From JAEVLT01 sp044598425 (GTDB lineage: Bacteria; Bacillota; Bacilli; Bacillales; Cytobacillaceae), in assembly GCA_044598425.1 (NCBI GenBank), contig CP172536.1, positions 2,728,001 to 2,792,000 of the forward strand: DNA of 64,000 nucleotides, given 5' to 3'. How positions within the stretch are numbered: position 1 is the stretch's first letter; every line of letters starts with the position of its first letter. The position numbers and the translations under genes were made by a program. The notes under the pieces are model-generated. The model saw only the letters and a list, made by a program, of their open reading frames with translations. It ran no database searches and was not told the DNA's origin. This document shows positions 32,778 to 41,828 of the stretch, piece by piece.

Positions 32778-35228
32778 TTAATTCGCTTCTAAAATTGATT
32801 CAAGGTCAGATTCGGTGATATAAACTTCTCGCGGTTTGCTTCTATTTGCCCCGGAGATAAATCCTTGCTGTTCCATTAAGTCCATTAGTCTTGCGGCTCG
32901 GTTGTAGCCAATTTTGAACCGCCGCTGCAGACTGGAAGTCGAAGCACCGCCCTGATCCACAACAAATTCGCATGCTTCATAGAAAAGTTCATCTTCTTCT
33001 TCCAAAACTTGTGCCTTCTTTAATAGCTCTTCTTGCTCAAATAAATATTCCGGTTCCCGTTGCTCCCGAACATGTGCCACAACAGTATCAATTTCTTCGT
33101 CAGAAACAAAAGTTCCTTGTAAGCGAACAGGCTTGGAAGCACCATTCTCTAAAAAGAGCATATCACCGCGTCCAAGCAATTTTTCTGCACCGCTAATATC
33201 AATGATCGTCCGTGAATCCACTTGGGACGACACGGAAAAGGCAATTCGAGTTGGAACATTTGCTTTGATTAAACCTGTAATAACATCCACAGACGGCCTC
33301 TGTGTCGCAATAATCAAATGGATGCCGCACGCCCTTGCTTTTTGGGCAATTCGACAGATCGCTTCTTCTACGTCTGCTGGGGACATCATCATTAAATCAG
33401 CTAATTCATCGATGACAATCACAATGAACGGCAGCTTGTCTGCATACCTTCCATGTTCAACAGCCAATTCATTAAAACGGTTTATGTCACGCACACCGGT
33501 ATGGGCAAACAGTTCATAGCGCCGTTCCATTTCATCCACCGCCCACTTCAATGCAGCCGTCGCAGCTTTCACATCGGTTATAACTGGGCTGACGAGGTGA
33601 GGAATGCGATTATATGGCGCTAATTCAACCATCTTTGGATCAATTAATAAAAGTTTTACATCTTCCGGACTTGCTTTATATAAAAGGCTGACAAGAATGG
33701 AATTAATGCAGACACTTTTCCCTGAACCAGTTGCACCGGCGATTAACCCGTGCGGCATTTTCTTCAAATCTGTCACAATCGGTTTTCCTGAAATATCGAG
33801 ACCTAAAACAGCCGTTAACGGTGAAGAGGAATGGGTAAAGACATCACTTTGGATTATTTCACGGATGAATACTGGTCTCGATTTCTGGTTTGGAACCTCG
33901 ATTCCAATTGTGTGTTTTCCGGGTATTGGCGCCTCAATCCGAATGTCTCTAGCGGCAAGACTCAGCTTAATATCATCCGTTAAGTTCGTTACTTTATTTA
34001 CTTTAACACCTGGCTCAGGCTGAACTTCAAATCTTGTAACAGATGGACCTTGGGTAATATTGACAACTTTTGCACCGACATTAAAATTTTGCAGTGTCTG
34101 ATTTAACAAGTCTTGTTGAAATTCTACCCACTCCACATCCATTATCTCCGTTACCGGAGGATTAAGGAGATGAAACCCCGGGAATTGAAATAAGCTTGGA
34201 CCCTCTTCAATCCGCTCTTCATTGGCAATTACTGATTGAATAAAATTTGTTTTTTCGGGATGCGACAAACTCGACTGGCTCTCCCCGCTCAAAGAGTTTG
34301 AACGTTCAGCTTTGCTTCTCTCTCTCTCTTCATTTTGCTGAGCAGCGTGCTCACGCATAGATTGCGTGCTTTCTCCTTCCCATGTTTCCTTTACTTCAGC
34401 GCCTTGCAGGGGAGAATTTTTCGAAGATACCAAATAATTTGTCTTTCTTTCTTCCCATCTTTTTTTATCCGATTTTAGCATCATAACATTGAACGGTAAA
34501 TGCTGCCTTCTTTGTTTTTTCTGCTCAAGCGGCGTTTCAGAAAAGTTAGTTTCATTTACACCAGCTGAACCTTCTGCCTGATCAGCAGAAGGTTGCTGTT
34601 TCGTTTCAAGATAAGCAGTTCTCAATTCTTTCTGTTCATCACCAGCAGTTTCTACAGCTGCAGCCGTTTCTTCCTTCACTAAGCCAGCATCGTCAGTTTC
34701 CAATGGTGAAAGCTGGGGAAAAAGATCACCATCTGCTTTTTTTTCTTTTTGGGTCGCAATTTCGATGCCATGGTCTAGAGATTGAAGCTTTTGTTGCACA
34801 TTTTCAATCGGAGGCGAAGAGAAATGACTCAATTCATGCTCGATTGTCTCGCCATTTCTTTTCGGCCGCTGAAACCCAAAAATAGGTGAAGGAATTTCAG
34901 TAGGCCGGAAAGGAGCTGCGCTGCGCATTTTTGGCAACGACTGTTTTTTAACAGGCTGGGATTCATTTTTTGCTTTTTCTTCATTTGCAGGATTGGGCTT
35001 TCCTTGCCTTGAAGGCTTTCGTTCAAGAGGGTGTATCTCATCCGGAATAATTGGAAAGCGAAATTTTCCTTTTGGGTATTGATACGTAATTCGGGCATCC
35101 ATTTCTTTATAATCATTTTTTCGATCCGAAAAATCGCTCTTACTTTGATGCGTATAAAATTCCTCTTCATCTAATTGTTCTTCTTCGTGTTTCCTAAACA
35201 TTTGAAAAAAGTTTTGCAGCCAACTCAA
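32778..35228 (-). CDS. sftA: soluble DNA translocase SftA
   Basis: An FtsK/SpoIIIE-family ATPase without membrane helices, helping move DNA out of the septum before closing. 816 residues. Residues 1 to about 340 are a low-complexity, charged linker (Glu/Lys/Gln/Ser rich); the motor follows with Walker A GATGSGKSVCIN (about 495-505) and Walker B VIVIDELADLMM; the last 65 residues are the winged-helix gamma domain (LQRRFKIGYNRAARLMDLME). Starts at TTG with a weak ribosome site. Shorter than I recall for B. subtilis SftA (about 950), the difference lying in the linker. Confidence 0.9.
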   Translation of the reverse strand: MSWLQNFFQMFRKHEEEQLDEEEFYTHQSKSDFSDRKNDYKEMDARITYQYPKGKFRFPIIPDEIHPLERKPSRQGKPNPANEEKAKNESQPVKKQSLPKMRSAAPFRPTEIPSPIFGFQRPKRNGETIEHELSHFSSPPIENVQQKLQSLDHGIEIATQKEKKADGDLFPQLSPLETDDAGLVKEETAAAVETAGDEQKELRTAYLETKQQPSADQAEGSAGVNETNFSETPLEQKKQRRQHLPFNVMMLKSDKKRWEERKTNYLVSSKNSPLQGAEVKETWEGESTQSMREHAAQQNEERERSKAERSNSLSGESQSSLSHPEKTNFIQSVIANEERIEEGPSLFQFPGFHLLNPPVTEIMDVEWVEFQQDLLNQTLQNFNVGAKVVNITQGPSVTRFEVQPEPGVKVNKVTNLTDDIKLSLAARDIRIEAPIPGKHTIGIEVPNQKSRPVFIREIIQSDVFTHSSSPLTAVLGLDISGKPIVTDLKKMPHGLIAGATGSGKSVCINSILVSLLYKASPEDVKLLLIDPKMVELAPYNRIPHLVSPVITDVKAATAALKWAVDEMERRYELFAHTGVRDINRFNELAVEHGRYADKLPFIVIVIDELADLMMMSPADVEEAICRIAQKARACGIHLIIATQRPSVDVITGLIKANVPTRIAFSVSSQVDSRTIIDISGAEKLLGRGDMLFLENGASKPVRLQGTFVSDEEIDTVVAHVREQREPEYLFEQEELLKKAQVLEEEDELFYEACEFVVDQGGASTSSLQRRFKIGYNRAARLMDLMEQQGFISGANRSKPREVYITESDLESILEAN

Positions 35229-35349
35229 AAACCATCACTCTTTCTACCATCATCTATCATTCTATTTTAGCAGTATTTACGAAAAATTCGACAGAAATTC
35301 GAAGATTAGGCCATTTTATATAGTTTTTACCAATTAATACCAATATCAT

Positions 35350-35500
35350 AAGAAAAGCGCAAGCGCCCTTGGTCATCGACGTAGTCGATAGGGCGCTCCT
35401 CGAAAAAGCTATCGCTTTTCCTTCGTAAGAGGCTATGCTTCCGAAGCTTATTCTTGTGGAGCCAGACAGTTATCGAAGTTAAGATATAAATTCTGATAAT
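35350..35500 (+). repeat. hairpin repeat family 1, copy R5 (type B)
   Basis: Same head (AAGAAAAGCGCAAGCGCC) and tail (AGATATAAATTCTGATAAT) as the other copies, with the type B interior seen in R4. Its own interior contains AGCTATCGCTTTTCC and a TATGCTTCCGAAGCTTATT segment. Single copy between the start of sftA and the terminator of ytpQ. Confidence 0.8.
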
Positions 35501-35502
35501 GT

Positions 35503-35535
35503 AAAAAAGAGCCACAATCACAGTGGTCTCTTTTG
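35503..35535 (-). terminator. terminator of ytpQ
   Basis: AAAGAGCCAC ... GTGGTCTCTTT hairpin with T-run (leftwards TTTTTTAC), ten bases after the ytpQ stop. Confidence 0.75.
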
Positions 35536-35543
35536 CTTTATGC

Positions 35544-36341
35544 TTATTTTCGATTTTTCCCTAAAATAAAAATAGGTTCTAATTCACCGTTTTCATATAA
35601 AAACGATAAGCCGGTAATTGGAACATGGCCGCTGGCAAAGAAACTCATCGCCATCTGCGCCAGCACATCATAGCCAGTGGGATTTTTTACATCGGCAATA
35701 ATCAGCACATCTTGATGCGGTACGGCAAGCACCATTTCACCCGATATCTTTTTTTTCATATCGTTTAAAAATCCTTTGTTTAAAATTCGGCTTGCATCAT
35801 ATCCATCATTCGAATTGAGAAAATAAAAAGTATTTCCGGCAACATGGTCTTGCTTTAATGAAGTTGGAAGCGACCGCATATTAAACAATGCCATTTCCTT
35901 CACTCTGCCAGCTGCCCACCCTTCTTTTTCAAGCAAGTGTGAATCAATTAGCCGATACGTATTTCCCATGTCCAGAGCATAGAAAATTCTCGTTTCCGCT
36001 GTATGCTCATCAAAAAGAAATGGAACTCCCTCTTCCGCCTCTGTTGGAAAAGATGTTGAACGAATTACCGGGTAAATTTTCTTTTCATGATCGGTTAACT
36101 GGATCTGACCTTCCATGGCTCGAAGCCCTTCTTCAATGTAGTAAACAACCTCGTCAATTGCTTTTTCTTTTTCTGTATGCCATTTCGCGACAATCCCGGG
36201 CAAGGAAACGGAAATTCCTTTACCGCTTGTTCGGCTTTCAACGCGCAGCTGCTCTTTTTCTCGGTCGTATAGGATGGTTCGATCTTCGGAAGCTAACCGA
36301 TTTTCTAATTCCTTTTTCATTTTTAAACTATCCATTTTCAT
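35544..36341 (-). CDS. ytpQ: DUF1444 protein YtpQ
   Basis: A 265-residue soluble protein of the DUF1444 (YtpQ) family, function unknown. Recognised by the segments YVIEEGLRAMEGQ-like near residue 70 and DVLIIADVKNPTGYDVLAQMAMSFF towards the end. The ATG at 36341 is six bases from GGAGGG; a longer frame to 36374 lacks a ribosome site. Neighbour of ytpP, as in B. subtilis, with a terminator between them. Confidence 0.82.
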   Translation of the reverse strand: MKMDSLKMKKELENRLASEDRTILYDREKEQLRVESRTSGKGISVSLPGIVAKWHTEKEKAIDEVVYYIEEGLRAMEGQIQLTDHEKKIYPVIRSTSFPTEAEEGVPFLFDEHTAETRIFYALDMGNTYRLIDSHLLEKEGWAAGRVKEMALFNMRSLPTSLKQDHVAGNTFYFLNSNDGYDASRILNKGFLNDMKKKISGEMVLAVPHQDVLIIADVKNPTGYDVLAQMAMSFFASGHVPITGLSFLYENGELEPIFILGKNRK

Positions 36342-36373
36342 CCCATTCCCTCCAATCACTCTCGTTTTAAACA

Positions 36374-36403
36374 AAAATCTCCACCTCAGTAAGAGATGGA
36401 GGG
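36374..36403 (-). terminator. terminator of ytpP
   Basis: CTCCATCTC ... GAGGTGGAG hairpin followed leftwards by ATTTTTGTTT, about 15 bases beyond the ytpP stop. Confidence 0.75.
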
Positions 36404-36417
36404 TATATGGTTCAGTG

Positions 36418-36732
36418 TTATTTTAAACCGGAAATAAAATTTTCAACTTCTTCCTGTGTTTTGCGGTCTTTGCTGACAAAGCGCCCGAGCTCATTCCCAT
36501 TTTCATAGCCAATAAAACTTGGTATTCCATAAACATCAAGCTGTTGGCATAAGTCTATATATTCATCGCGATCAACATGGATAAATGTAAACTCAGGGAA
36601 TTTTGCTTCAATCTCAGGCATTAACGGGTCAATGAACCGGCAATCCGGACACCACGCAGCCGTAAACATAAAAATTGTTTTCCCTTCGTTTCGCAGTGCT
36701 TCAAACTGCTCCATCGATTCTAATTTTCTCAT
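36418..36732 (-). CDS. ytpP: thioredoxin-like protein YtpP
   Basis: A 104-residue thioredoxin-fold protein with the redox motif WCPDC (C28, C31), cis-Pro in GIPSFIGYENG, and a GRF region. Probably a cytoplasmic thiol oxidoreductase; the partner is unknown. The active-site CPDC differs from the CGPC of TrxA. GGGGGC eight bases before the ATG. Confidence 0.87.
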   Translation of the reverse strand: MRKLESMEQFEALRNEGKTIFMFTAAWCPDCRFIDPLMPEIEAKFPEFTFIHVDRDEYIDLCQQLDVYGIPSFIGYENGNELGRFVSKDRKTQEEVENFISGLK

Positions 36733-36896
36733 CTTTAAAAGCCCCCATATCGTATTAGAACCAGTAGCCCTAATTCAGTTAGTATTACTATATAAAATCA
36801 TAACAAGGACTGTTTTATTCGTCCAATCATATGCAATCCGGCAGGCTTTAGCAAAACTAAATGAACAGCATTTTGACGCTGCTTAACATCCGCAGA

Positions 36897-37418
36897 TCAT
36901 TTCTGCCCTCTTGTTTGCACCGAATTTACGATGCGCATCATCGTTCTTGCTTCTTCCTTCAAATTTACTTTTTTGGTTTCTGTCGTTAGTTTCGAACCGC
37001 CAATTCCCACGGTTAAATTATAGAGATCCGCTTTAACTGGCGCAATCAGCACATAACCAAATTTGTTTTTTATCTTGAACTTTTCGTTTGCTTCAAGCTT
37101 TTTATACTGAGCAGCAGAAGCATTATAAACAACATCACTCGAAGATTTTTCCTTTGGATTAACAAAAAGAATATATGTTTTGGAGCCATTTTTTAAAATA
37201 ATATTGTTTGGAGATTTTGATTTAATTTCAAAGCCAAAAGGCAAGTAGAACTGGATCGTGCCGCTCTTATGATTTGGTTTCCGTGGTTGTTCATTTAAAT
37301 TTGCTTTTGCTGCTTTTACTGCTTCTTCGCTTTCTTTTTTTACTGAAGGACTGGAACAAGCTCCGAGCATAAGCAATAAGAACAGCACAAGAAACATCAG
37401 TTTGAAGGGTTTTCGCAT
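36897..37418 (-). CDS. putative lipoprotein
   Basis: 173 residues starting with a signal peptide (MRKPFK, then a hydrophobic LFLLLMLGAC segment). The lipobox LGAC places the lipidated cysteine at residue 21. The mature part (FYLPFGFEIKSKSPNNIILKNGSKTYILF near 60-85) is mixed alpha/beta with many lysines. No family recognised. It lies between ytpP and the DUF84 gene, where I recall no lipoprotein gene in B. subtilis. AAGGAGG five bases before the ATG gives a confident start. Confidence 0.75.
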   Translation of the reverse strand: MRKPFKLMFLVLFLLLMLGACSSPSVKKESEEAVKAAKANLNEQPRKPNHKSGTIQFYLPFGFEIKSKSPNNIILKNGSKTYILFVNPKEKSSSDVVYNASAAQYKKLEANEKFKIKNKFGYVLIAPVKADLYNLTVGIGGSKLTTETKKVNLKEEARTMMRIVNSVQTRGQK

Positions 37419-37518
37419 GTTTTCCTCCTTGATCGTACGTAATTCCTATGTCTATCATACTTTTTTCCTGATTGGCTGACAACCGATCTTGTCGATTGTT
37501 CGTGTCGAAAAGGCCGAT

Positions 37519-38046
37519 TTAAAACTTCTTTGTCACAACGGCTAATTTATATTCATACTGCCCGACAAGCATGCTCATGATATGGGTAAACATATCTGCC
37601 CTGTTGATTCTTCCATTTGTAAAAATTCCGATCGCACCTTCTGTTTTGCGAACATTTTGTTTTTTTGCATAATCGTCCATAACCGGTCCGAGTTCTTCTC
37701 CTGCTCTTAAGCGGTCAGCAATCTCCTCCGGGAGGAGTACGCGCGCACCACCGGCAATGAACGGATCTAACTCGCTTGTGGCAAGCGCACCCCAATTACA
37801 CAGCATTAACCCCTGATTTGTTTCTTGCACTCCCCCCTCAAGGCCAATTCCGATATCTCCTCCTCCCGTTTTTAACGCATTTCTTGCCCGGTTGATTGCT
37901 CCTTGAATCGTTTCTTCATCGGAAAAAGGCTGTTCATTGACACCAGAAGGGATATCTATTGAAATCAATTCTGTCATTTTTTCTTGAAAGGCGTTTTTAA
38001 CTGCTTTAATTTTTGCCGGATTTTTTGAACCAATTATCACTTTCAT
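37519..38046 (-). CDS. DUF84 / YjjX-like NTP phosphatase
   Basis: About 175 residues, related to YjjX inosine/xanthosine triphosphatases, which hydrolyse non-canonical purine NTPs. The N-terminal nucleotide motif MKVIIGSKNPAKIKAVKNAF and the central GDIGIGLEGGVQ segment identify the family. Activity is inferred. Three ATGs (38055, 38052, 38046) compete; 38046 matches relatives, while GGAG fits 38052. A terminator-like hairpin separates it from ytoP. Confidence 0.8.
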   Translation of the reverse strand: MKVIIGSKNPAKIKAVKNAFQEKMTELISIDIPSGVNEQPFSDEETIQGAINRARNALKTGGGDIGIGLEGGVQETNQGLMLCNWGALATSELDPFIAGGARVLLPEEIADRLRAGEELGPVMDDYAKKQNVRKTEGAIGIFTNGRINRADMFTHIMSMLVGQYEYKLAVVTKKF

Positions 38047-38076
38047 CGTCATCATCGCTCCTATTTTTTCCATACT

Positions 38077-38112
38077 GAAAAGGAGGCATACTCGAAAGCG
38101 CGCCTCCTTTTC
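38077..38112 (-). terminator. hairpin after ytoP
   Basis: Perfect 11-base arms GAAAAGGAGGC/GCCTCCTTTTC around a 14-base loop, between ytoP and the DUF84 gene. The T-run is mostly inside the stem. Confidence 0.6.
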
Positions 38113-38134
38113 GGATAATTTTTGATTTTTAAAA

Positions 38135-39202
38135 TTAGCTGTTTGCTTTAATCGTCTCGACTGTCGTTTGATCGCAAGACTTCACAAGCTTGATAAGCAA
38201 TTCTTTTGCAGCGGCGTAGTCATCAATATGAATGATGGAAGCATGTGTATGGATATATCGCGAACAAATTCCGATCACTGCACTTGGCACTCCCTGATTG
38301 GAAAGGTGAACCCTTCCCGCGTCCGTGCCGCCTTGAGAAACAAAATATTGGTAAGGGATTTTGTTTGTTTCGGCAGTATCCAGAACAAATTCCCGCATGC
38401 CTCGGTGCGTTACCATTGAACGGTCAAGGATGCGCAAAAGTGCTCCCTTGCCAAGCTGGCCAAACTCCGATTTTTTCCCGGACATATCATTGGCAGGACT
38501 TGCATCAAGTGCAAAGAAAATATCAGGATTTATCAGATTTGCCGCTGTTTGAGCACCGCGAAGGCCAACTTCCTCCTGCACAGTTGCTCCGGAATAAAGC
38601 GTATTCGGCAAAGTCTCGTCTTTTACTTCCTGCAATAGTTCGATTGCGAGTCCGCATCCATAGCGATTATCCCACGCTTTTGCCAATATCTTCTTTTCAT
38701 TGGCCATTGGTGTAAACGGACAGATGGGTAATATCGGCTGACCCGGCTTAATGCCAATTCGCTCAGCATCCGCACGGTCATCAGCCCCGATATCAATCAG
38801 CATATTACTGATCTCCATTGGTTTATTGCGCTTAGCATCATCCAATAAATGCGGAGGGATTGAGCCGATTACGCCGATAACTGGTCCATTTTTTGTGATA
38901 ATTTGCACGCGCTGCGCAAGCAATACTTGGCTCCACCAGCCGCCCAATGTCTGAAAACGCAGCATGCCATTATCTGTAATGGAAGTGACCATAAAGCCTA
39001 CTTCGTCCATATGACCCGCTACCATTACGGTTGGTCCATTCCCTTTCTTGACCCCGAAAATACTGCCAAGTTTATCCTGAACGATTTCATCGGCATATAA
39101 GGAGAGCTGCTCCTTCATGAAGCTCCTTACAGAATGTTCATTCCCAGGCGCCCCATTTAATTCCGTCAACGTTTTAAAAAGCTTTAATGTTTGATCATTC
39201 AT
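38135..39202 (-). CDS. ytoP: M42-family aminopeptidase YtoP
   Basis: A 355-residue M42 metallopeptidase (glutamyl aminopeptidase/endoglucanase M clade), probably a cytoplasmic dodecamer. Metal ligands are suggested by AGHMDEVGF (about 60-68), AWDNRYGCG (Asp bridging ligand, about 175), the EE of VQEEVGLRGAQ (about 208) and DASPANDMS. The C-terminal IHTHASIIHIDD provides the last ligand. AAGGGAGC before the ATG. Divergent from ytzB. Confidence 0.92.
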   Translation of the reverse strand: MNDQTLKLFKTLTELNGAPGNEHSVRSFMKEQLSLYADEIVQDKLGSIFGVKKGNGPTVMVAGHMDEVGFMVTSITDNGMLRFQTLGGWWSQVLLAQRVQIITKNGPVIGVIGSIPPHLLDDAKRNKPMEISNMLIDIGADDRADAERIGIKPGQPILPICPFTPMANEKKILAKAWDNRYGCGLAIELLQEVKDETLPNTLYSGATVQEEVGLRGAQTAANLINPDIFFALDASPANDMSGKKSEFGQLGKGALLRILDRSMVTHRGMREFVLDTAETNKIPYQYFVSQGGTDAGRVHLSNQGVPSAVIGICSRYIHTHASIIHIDDYAAAKELLIKLVKSCDQTTVETIKANS

Positions 39203-39357
39203 TAAAATAGCTCCCTTAATTTTATGTACAAATTTATTTTACAGAAAGTTCATTCCGCCTGCCACCATTTCAATCAGATGATGATTTTATTATGTTCTGT
39301 CTTCGGAATAAGATATACTAAAGGGAGAATCAGGAAAAGTTTGGAGGTACATACAAA

Positions 39358-39678
39358 ATGAACTGGAAATCTTTTTTTCTCGGAGCCGCTGTAGGATTAG
39401 CGGGTGGGTATGCGATAAAGGAAATCATCAAGCAAAAGACACATGTCTCTCCTGAGAAAGTATTGGAATATGTAAAAAACGAGTTCAAACAGTCTGGAGG
39501 AGTCAGCGGTTCATGGATTCATATGGAAGCTGAGTCTTACGAAAAAGGAATGCTCCAATATCAAGTTTATAAAGGCGGAATTACAAAACAAGAAAACGGT
39601 ACAAAGGAGCAGTACATGTTTATTGCCGATGCCACGACTGGAACGATTCTTGATGTACAGCGAATCTTTGAATCATAA
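39358..39678 (+). CDS. ytzB: PepSY-domain small protein YtzB
   Basis: A 106-residue protein with an N-terminal membrane/signal segment (FFLGAAVGLAGGYAIKEII) and a PepSY-like domain ending in DATTGTILDVQRI. Role unknown; PepSY domains often inhibit or accompany peptidases. Same divergent position beside ytoP as in B. subtilis. TTGGAGG about ten bases before the ATG. A TATACT (39314-39319) may be its -10. Confidence 0.85.
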   Translation: MNWKSFFLGAAVGLAGGYAIKEIIKQKTHVSPEKVLEYVKNEFKQSGGVSGSWIHMEAESYEKGMLQYQVYKGGITKQENGTKEQYMFIADATTGTILDVQRIFES

Positions 39679-39682
39679 AAGA

Positions 39683-39715
39683 AGAAACCCGGTTTTTCCT
39701 TTTTAGACCGGGTTT
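39683..39715 (+). terminator. hairpin between ytzB and ytnP
   Basis: GAAACCCGGT ... ACCGGGTTTC, 10-bp arms, just after the ytzB stop. No clear T-run after it, so weaker than usual. Confidence 0.55.
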
Positions 39716-39782
39716 CGGGCATCTTGGAGCGAGAAACAGCTCAAACGTTCTATTTTTTTCACAATTATCAGATTGTTGTTTT

Positions 39783-40631
39783 TCAGTCTTTCTCCTTCTT
39801 CACACTTTGCAGCATCGTTTTACCATCCTCACTCCATTTAACTGCCCGGTAAAATGCATCGTGGTAAAATGTGAACCATGCGTTTTTTTCTAAACCGTAT
39901 GAAAGCCATTTTTGCTTTGCTGTGATCGAATCCATAGGATAATCATCATACGCAAGAACCCACAATACATTTTGATGGGCATGGGTTGGCATAATGTCGG
40001 CCATATGGATCGCCACCTCATTGCCGTCTTCAATGATTAAAATACTGTGACCGTTGCTATGCCCTCCCGTATAGATCAATTTTAACGGCCCAAAAGTCCA
40101 TTGTTCATTAAAGGGAATAACCTGGTCGGCAATTGGTTCCCAATTTTCTTTCCAATACGTATTTTTTGAGCGAATATTCGGTTCACGCATTTCATCCCAC
40201 TCTACTTGTGATGTAATGATTTTTGCCTTAGAAAAAACGGTTGAGTAGCGGCCATCTTCTTCAAGCTTTGTTAGCCCGCAGGCATGATCAAAATGAAGAT
40301 GCGTCATTAAAACATAATCAATATCTTTCGTAGACAAGCCCAGTTGTGCTAACGATTCCTCGACATCCGATTCTTTCGTAACCCCATAGTTCCGTTTTTG
40401 CTTATCCGTTAATTTGCCTTTACCGATACCTGACTCAAGCAGAAAATTTTTTCCTTCAAATTGAATCAGAATCGGATCGGTTGGCAGTTCAATTTGGTTT
40501 CGATCATTACATGGGTACTTTTTCTCCCAAAGCGGCTTTGGAACCACACCAAACATTGCACCCCCGTCCAAATTTGTTACTCCTCCGGACAGCCATGTCA
40601 ATGAAACTTCCCCGATTTTAAGCGTTTCCAT
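39783..40631 (-). CDS. ytnP: MBL-fold lactonase-like YtnP
   Basis: A 282-residue metallo-beta-lactamase-fold hydrolase. The zinc motif HLHFDH is at residues 111-116 and further ligands are suggested by TGGHSNGHS (about 187) and HMADIMPTHAHQ (about 210). Relatives include quorum-quenching AHL lactonases and B. subtilis YtnP; substrate here unproven. GGGGG six bases before the ATG. Confidence 0.88.
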   Translation of the reverse strand: METLKIGEVSLTWLSGGVTNLDGGAMFGVVPKPLWEKKYPCNDRNQIELPTDPILIQFEGKNFLLESGIGKGKLTDKQKRNYGVTKESDVEESLAQLGLSTKDIDYVLMTHLHFDHACGLTKLEEDGRYSTVFSKAKIITSQVEWDEMREPNIRSKNTYWKENWEPIADQVIPFNEQWTFGPLKLIYTGGHSNGHSILIIEDGNEVAIHMADIMPTHAHQNVLWVLAYDDYPMDSITAKQKWLSYGLEKNAWFTFYHDAFYRAVKWSEDGKTMLQSVKKEKD

Positions 40632-40675
40632 CCTATTCCCCCTTGCGCCTTTTTCTACATTTTAGCATCGTTACA

Positions 40676-40716
40676 TAAAAAAAGAAAAGGCTAGCCCCTA
40701 TGTGAACTAGCCCCCC
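40676..40716 (-). terminator. terminator of trmB
   Basis: GGCTAG ... CTAGCC hairpin followed leftwards by TTTTCTTTTTTT, just beyond the trmB stop. Confidence 0.8.
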
Positions 40717-40719
40717 TAT

Positions 40720-41358
40720 CTATTGAAATTTTACTTCACAGCGGTAAATACGATTGCCTTTTTCAGAGAATTTCTGTTCATATTCCGTCATGATGTTGCC
40801 TTCATAATTACTTTTATGAAGATCAAGGCTAATATACGTTAGCAGCATCCCATAGGCAGAAAAGCTCATTAAAGAGTACTCAAACAAGCCTTGGTTATCG
40901 GTCTTAAAGTGAATTTCCCCGCCATCTTTCAAGATGCTTTCATACGTTTTTAAATAACTTTTATACGTTAACCGTCTTTTCTCATGACGAGACTTTGGCC
41001 AAGGATCAGAAAAGTTTAAATAGATTCTGTCGACCTCATTTTTTTCAAAAAACTTTTCTAAATCATTCGCATTCACATTTAACAGCTTTACGTTTGGCAG
41101 ATCCGCTTCAATGACCCGATCCAGCGCTGCAACAAGCACGCTTTTATATACTTCAATACCGATATAATTGATATCGGGGTGAGCTTTCGCCATTTCGGTA
41201 ATAAATCGGCCTTTTCCGCTTCCAATTTCTAGATGAAGTGGCTGTTGCTTTTCAAAAGCTTCCTGCCATTTCCCTTTCATCGCCTCAGGATTTGGGGTGA
41301 CATATTGCGGGTGCTGATTTATTTTATCTTGTGCCCAAGGTTTATTTCTAAGTCGCAT
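40720..41358 (-). CDS. trmB: tRNA (guanine-N7)-methyltransferase TrmB
   Basis: Makes m7G46 in tRNA with SAM. 212 residues, usual length. SAM motif EIGSGKGRFI near residue 48 and the substrate motif FSDPWPKSRHEKRR near 125 are intact. The ATG at 41358 follows AGGAG by seven bases; 14 extra codons to 41400 have no ribosome site. Divergent from ytzH. Confidence 0.95.
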   Translation of the reverse strand: MRLRNKPWAQDKINQHPQYVTPNPEAMKGKWQEAFEKQQPLHLEIGSGKGRFITEMAKAHPDINYIGIEVYKSVLVAALDRVIEADLPNVKLLNVNANDLEKFFEKNEVDRIYLNFSDPWPKSRHEKRRLTYKSYLKTYESILKDGGEIHFKTDNQGLFEYSLMSFSAYGMLLTYISLDLHKSNYEGNIMTEYEQKFSEKGNRIYRCEVKFQ

Positions 41359-41482
41359 GCTGACACTCCTAAATTTTAATATCGATACAAACATTAACAT
41401 TACGCGGCTGCTCTTGCAATAGTATTTTTCCCAGTTTTAGCTCAATTGCTGCTTCTTCTCTTTCAAGGCTCCCATGTATAAA

Positions 41483-41526
41483 TAAAAAAAGAATTCACAT
41501 CCTATCGGTGAATTCCTTTTTTTATT
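41483..41526. terminator. terminator-like hairpin in the trmB-ytzH divergent region
   Basis: GAATTCAC ... GTGAATTC with A-run before and CTTTTTTTATT after, so it could act in both directions. It lies 24 bases before the ytzH start, and no rightward gene precedes it. It may be an attenuator or an end for an unseen small transcript. Confidence 0.7.
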
Positions 41527-41549
41527 CTAAGCAGAAAGGATGTGGTCTT

Positions 41550-41819
41550 ATGCCACTCAGCCATCAAGATCAAGTTACATTATTAAAAGATATATTAAGC
41601 AACCATCAGACTGATTGCTGCGGTTCTGTTTCTGAATGTGAACAATTGGAACGTTTAGTAAAATCTCTTATGGTCAATGCGGAAGTCGATCAAAATGTAA
41701 AAAGTATCCTGCAGGAAGTATATGATTACAGCCAGAGCGGCGCATATTCAGCAAATTTGGACCAGCATATCCAATCAAATCAAGAAAACTTGGCAAATTG
41801 GGTCAATAGCATTGACTAG
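41550..41819 (+). CDS. ytzH: YtzH-like protein
   Basis: An 89-residue soluble, mostly helical protein of the YtzH family, function unknown. The signature LLKDILSNHQTDCCGSVSE with a CC pair and ANWVNSID at the end matches B. subtilis YtzH. The start at 41550 follows AAAGGATG; a longer frame to 41508 overlaps the hairpin upstream. Convergent with ytmP, ten bases apart. Confidence 0.87.
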   Translation: MPLSHQDQVTLLKDILSNHQTDCCGSVSECEQLERLVKSLMVNAEVDQNVKSILQEVYDYSQSGAYSANLDQHIQSNQENLANWVNSID

Positions 41820-41828
41820 TTTCCCTGA

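Larger units (their letters stand above)
35229..35543. other. intergenic sftA-ytpQ
   Basis: About 315 bases, half filled by repeat R5. In B. subtilis I recall ytpR (a tRNA-binding-domain protein) at this place; here no such gene is visible. Confidence 0.5.
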
